Part shown: positions 5,443-8,010 of the stretch, in pieces | How positions within the stretch are numbered: position 1 is the stretch's first letter | How the letters are laid out: each line of letters starts with the position of its first letter | Assembly: GCA_007130445.1 (NCBI GenBank) | Contig: SLSM01000411.1 | Coordinates: 1 to 8,010 of the forward strand | DNA: 8,010 bases | DNA from: Trueperaceae bacterium | GTDB lineage: Bacteria > Deinococcota > Deinococci > Deinococcales > Trueperaceae | Direction of reading: 5' to 3' | Position numbers and translations under genes: made by a program | The notes under the pieces: generated by a model | What the model saw: the letters and a program-made list of their open reading frames with translations, nothing else | What the model was told of the DNA's origin: nothing | The model's database searches: none

Positions 5443-6921
5443 ATGCCGTCCACCGTCGCGAATCCGCCGCCGATCACGCTCGACGCCCTCATGAGCATGC
5501 TCGAGAACCCGGCGTCACCCCCCGAGTTGGTGGGCCCGTACCTTCGCGTCACGTCGAGCGGTGGGCGACCCTTCTGCCCCGAGGTGACGATCAACGCGTC
5601 CCTGATCCTCCCCGACGACGCGGGGGTGGCCGCGTCCGCTACGCGGAAGGCCGCACTGCTCGCAAAGGTCAACGACCTCGCCCGCAACGTACGCCTGCAA
5701 CGCTACCGGCGACGCATGGAGGCGGCGACCGCATGGCGCGGTCGGAGGTTGGTGGCCGAGGGCGACAGCTGGTTCCAGTACCCCTTCTTGCTACTCGACG
5801 TCGTGAACCAGCTCGATCGCGACTTCGCGATCCTCTGCAGCGCGGCCGCGGGCGACGAGCTCGCCGGCATGCTCGTCCAGGACGAAGTCGTGACGGCGAT
5901 CGTCGCGGAGCGACCCGACGGCGTCCTGCTGAGCGCCGGTGGCAACGACCTCCTCGGGCGCATCGCGCACGTGGTCGAGCGGGCCGTCACCGACGGAGAC
6001 GCACCGTTCGACGTCGCTGCGCACCTCGGTGCTCGATTCGAGGCGTGCCTCGACGGGCTCGTCGCCGCCTACGGCGTCTTCCTCGAGCGGATCGTCGCCG
6101 CCGCGGATCGGCGCATCCCGATCCTGTGCCACAGCTACGACTACGCGATCCCCCGGCCCGGAGGTCCGTGGCTCGGCGGACCGTTGGCGGTCGCGTGCCG
6201 CATCACCGATCCGGCGTCGCAGGAGGCCATCGTGCACGCGATGGTGGACCGCCTGCACGAGCGCTTGACCCGGCTCGTGGCGGAGCCGCGGTTCGGGGGC
6301 CTGGTGACGCTGGTGGACTGCCGCGGTGCGGTCGGCCGCGACGAGTGGCACGACGAGCTCCACCCGACCAACGCCGGGTACGCCAAGGTCGCGAGCCGCT
6401 TCCGGGCGGCGCTCGCAACCGCGCTGTCTGCGCCGCCACCAGCCCCGACGCCGAGTCCGCCGGCACGACCCGAGGTGGACGAGCGCCTCATGTGCGCGTT
6501 CGAGCTGGCGATGGTCCACGACGGCGTCACGTTGCTGCACGAGCTCGGGCGACGCATGCAGACGGTGGTGGACGGAGCCCACGGCGCGGTGGGAGACCTC
6601 TCGTACGTTCCAGACTCGAGTGCCGACCACGTACATCCACGCTTGCGGGCGGTGGGGGAGGCCGCCATGCGGGACCTGTATGGCGCCCTGGTGCCGTTGC
6701 TCCAGGACCCCGCGGCCGCGACGACGGTTCGCGGCGCGTTCGACGAGGGCCGATCGGCCGTGGCCGCTGCGCTGTTGTCGCAGGCCGACGCAGCGCCGGC
6801 GATGCCGCCGGTCGCGGCGCCAGTGGCCGTCGCGATCGCGCTCAGGAACATCGACTTGTCGTCGGCGGCGAGCGCGTCGTCGTCCCTGTCGGCGGCGCTC
6901 GCCGCCGAACTCCACGCGTGA
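5443..6921 (+). CDS. SGNH/GDSL hydrolase with extra N- and C-terminal regions
   Basis: This is a 492-residue serine hydrolase, probably an esterase or lipase-like enzyme of unknown substrate. The catalytic core spans about 102-328. Block I is VAEGDSWFQYP with nucleophile S109, the Asn block is SAGGNDLLG (N168), and block V is DELHPTNAGY with D304 and H307. No signal peptide or transmembrane helix is seen, so it is probably cytosolic, unlike many secreted GDSL esterases. About 100 residues precede the core, including a stretch around LENPASPPELVGPYLRV (20-36) that looks like a small separate domain. A proline-rich linker (about 329-345) leads to a 145-residue, mostly helical C-terminal region (346-492) that I do not recognise. 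The start is fixed by GAGGAGG five bases upstream. It is followed closely by a small membrane protein gene on the same strand. Confidence 0.82.
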   Translation: MPSTVANPPPITLDALMSMLENPASPPELVGPYLRVTSSGGRPFCPEVTINASLILPDDAGVAASATRKAALLAKVNDLARNVRLQRYRRRMEAATAWRGRRLVAEGDSWFQYPFLLLDVVNQLDRDFAILCSAAAGDELAGMLVQDEVVTAIVAERPDGVLLSAGGNDLLGRIAHVVERAVTDGDAPFDVAAHLGARFEACLDGLVAAYGVFLERIVAAADRRIPILCHSYDYAIPRPGGPWLGGPLAVACRITDPASQEAIVHAMVDRLHERLTRLVAEPRFGGLVTLVDCRGAVGRDEWHDELHPTNAGYAKVASRFRAALATALSAPPPAPTPSPPARPEVDERLMCAFELAMVHDGVTLLHELGRRMQTVVDGAHGAVGDLSYVPDSSADHVHPRLRAVGEAAMRDLYGALVPLLQDPAAATTVRGAFDEGRSAVAAALLSQADAAPAMPPVAAPVAVAIALRNIDLSSAASASSSLSAALAAELHA

Positions 6922-6967
6922 GGCGTGCTCGACCGCGGGGTGCGATGAAGAGAGAGGAGCGACTGTG

Positions 6968-7258
6968 ATGACCTGGATCCGCCCGTTGACCACGATCGGC
7001 ACCATCCTCGGCGCCGTCGTGATCGTGTTCGGACTCGTCGTCTTCGTAAGCGGCGGTGCCCTGTCCGGCCTGCTGATCGCCGTCGCGATCGCCATCGTCG
7101 GGCCGGGTGAGGACCTCCTCCAGGCGTGGGTGAGGCGACGCGCACCCACCACCGAGATCGGTGAGATCCATGCCACGATCGTCGATCGCGCAACGAGCAT
7201 CGCGTTCCTGGTGCTGCTCGGCTGGGTGGTCGCGATCGCGAGTCGGCAGGGACTATAG
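6968..7258 (+). CDS. small three-helix membrane protein, unknown function
   Basis: This 96-residue protein has hydrophobic segments at about 8-28, 30-45 and 76-92, and a polar loop with VRRRAPTTEIGEIHATIVDR between the second and third. I do not recognise the family. GAGGAG (6954-6959) lies eight bases before the ATG at 6968; the in-frame GTG at 6965, five bases from the same site, is an equally possible start that adds one residue. The gene begins 46 bases after the SGNH hydrolase stop, so co-transcription is likely. The basic VRRR after helix 2 suggests that loop is cytosolic by the positive-inside rule. Confidence 0.72.
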   Translation: MTWIRPLTTIGTILGAVVIVFGLVVFVSGGALSGLLIAVAIAIVGPGEDLLQAWVRRRAPTTEIGEIHATIVDRATSIAFLVLLGWVVAIASRQGL

Positions 7259-7307
7259 TCGATCGAACGAACCCATCGTCGACACGGGCACCGCGACGTC
7301 CTGCCGC

Positions 7308-7321
7308 TACCATCTGACGTG
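7308..7321 (+). promoter_or_regulatory. candidate -10 box before the metallopeptidase gene
   Basis: TACCAT at 7308-7313 fits TAnnnT. Five bases later is a GTG (7319) in frame with the metallopeptidase, so a leaderless start adding 12 residues is possible. The start at 7355 has a ribosome site instead. The closest -35-like hexamer, TCGACA at 7279-7284, is 23 bases away, which is too far. Confidence 0.35.
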
Positions 7322-7354
7322 CCCGGCCACCGGTTCGAGGACGAGGAGGGTGTC

Positions 7355-8010
7355 GTGGCGCACAGGCAACCCGCGAGTCGCCGGCTGAGGGCGTACGCGT
7401 TCGACCCGTTGCTGAGCACGCAACTCGGCACGAAGAGCGTCAACGAGATCACGCTGTCGATCCCCTGGGAGGACGATCTCGAGCCCGGTCCCGCCGGGGC
7501 GTACGTCGAGGTCATCGACGTCGACCCGGCCAGCGGCGTGGCGTACCCGCCGATCGACCTGAACCATGCGTACCTGCTGGCCGAGGACGGTCTGGCCCCG
7601 TCGGAGGGGAGCTACGCGTTCCATCAGCAGATGGTCTACGGCGTCGCGATGACGACCATCTCGTATTTCGAGCGGGCGCTCGGTCGCGCGTCGTTCTGGC
7701 GCTGGCGCGTCTACGAGGGTGAGGGCGAGAACGACTGGCGCGACGAGTACGTGCCGCGCCTGCGCATCTACCCACACGCGCTACGCGAGGCCAACGCCTA
7801 CTACAGCCCGGACAAGGTCGCGTTGCTCTTCGGCTACTTCCCGGCCTCCAGCACGTCGCCCGGCGCCAACTTGCCGGGGGGCATCGTCTTCACCTGCCTG
7901 TCGCACGACATCGTGGCGCACGAGACGGCGCACGCTCTGCTCGACGGCCTGCACCGCCGCATGCTCGAGCCGAGCAACCCCGACGCGCTGGCCTTCCACG
8001 AGGCGTTCGC
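7355..8010 (+). CDS. gluzincin-type zinc metallopeptidase, C-terminus cut by window edge
   Basis: The 218 visible residues belong to a probable zinc peptidase with a thermolysin-like site. The zinc motif is H189-E-T-A-H193 in HDIVAHETAHALLDGLHRR. The frame ends at FHE-A-F (214-218), where E216 is well placed as the third, glutamate ligand. NAYYSPDKVALLFGYF (147-162) resembles the NAFW/Y strand that lies before the zinc helix in M4-type enzymes. No signal peptide is visible, so it may be cytosolic. GTG 7355 was chosen for GAGGAGG (7343-7349) five bases upstream and because LRAYAFDPLL begins the recognisable fold soon after; GTG 7319 is an alternative. It follows the small membrane protein gene by 96 bases. 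The substrate is unknown. Confidence 0.78.
   Translation, partial: MAHRQPASRRLRAYAFDPLLSTQLGTKSVNEITLSIPWEDDLEPGPAGAYVEVIDVDPASGVAYPPIDLNHAYLLAEDGLAPSEGSYAFHQQMVYGVAMTTISYFERALGRASFWRWRVYEGEGENDWRDEYVPRLRIYPHALREANAYYSPDKVALLFGYFPASSTSPGANLPGGIVFTCLSHDIVAHETAHALLDGLHRRMLEPSNPDALAFHEAF

Noticed and set aside
6945..6968. Seven-codon ORF (MKREERL) whose TGA overlaps the small membrane protein ATG
   Set aside because: Its codons are the ribosome-binding purine stretch itself, and it has no ribosome site or promoter of its own, so the frame is probably incidental.
5791..7515. 574-residue minus-strand frame opposite the SGNH hydrolase
   Set aside because: It has no recognisable motif, and it spans three plus-strand genes with clear catalytic or membrane features.
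1..8010. tRNA, rRNA, CRISPR array, insertion sequence or attachment site
   Set aside because: No regularly spaced repeats, transposase or integrase motifs, terminal inverted repeats or cloverleaf-like sequences were seen on either strand.

Overview
This is a high-GC window with GTG starts, TAnnnT -10 boxes placed so close to start codons that the mRNAs would be leaderless, and actinobacterial-looking proteins. It suggests an actinomycete-type chromosome (Actinomycetota, perhaps an Acidimicrobiia-like lineage). That assignment rests on style and protein similarity from memory, not on a marker gene. No RNA gene, CRISPR array, insertion sequence or phage gene was seen.

Layout from left to right. 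(1) A flavodoxin on the minus strand runs off the left edge, with its start at 476. (2) Diverging from it is a RimJ/RimL-like GNAT acetyltransferase (673-1215, plus). (3) A decayed alpha/beta hydrolase gene (about 1301-2132, minus) converges on the acetyltransferase. It has an internal deletion with a frame change, one in-frame TGA and no C-terminal catalytic part. (4) Upstream of it on the same strand is a lipoprotein with ChaN/erythromycin-esterase-like motifs (2202-3365, minus). (5) Diverging from the lipoprotein is a six-transmembrane voltage-gated ion channel with an unusual selectivity filter (3526-4374, plus). It is preceded by a 13-codon candidate leader ORF that overlaps it by ATGA. 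(6) A DMT/EamA family transporter (4435-5286, minus) converges on the channel. (7) Diverging from the transporter is a plus-strand run: a multi-domain cytosolic SGNH/GDSL hydrolase (5443-6921), a 96-residue three-helix membrane protein (6968-7258) and a gluzincin-type HExxH metallopeptidase that runs off the right edge (7355 onwards).

Most genes stand alone in divergent or convergent pairs. The left part looks like ordinary accessory or housekeeping chromosome. The SGNH hydrolase, small membrane protein and metallopeptidase lie in one direction and may be a functional unit, but this is inferred only from position.

The most notable non-coding signal is a 35-bp element that recurs 2.8 kb apart with 30 of 35 positions identical. 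It sits at the promoter and start of the acetyltransferase and at the promoter of the channel. In both copies a TACGGT box lies six bases before a GTGACCAGC start. The transporter start (TACGCT, seven bases, GTGACC) has the same design.
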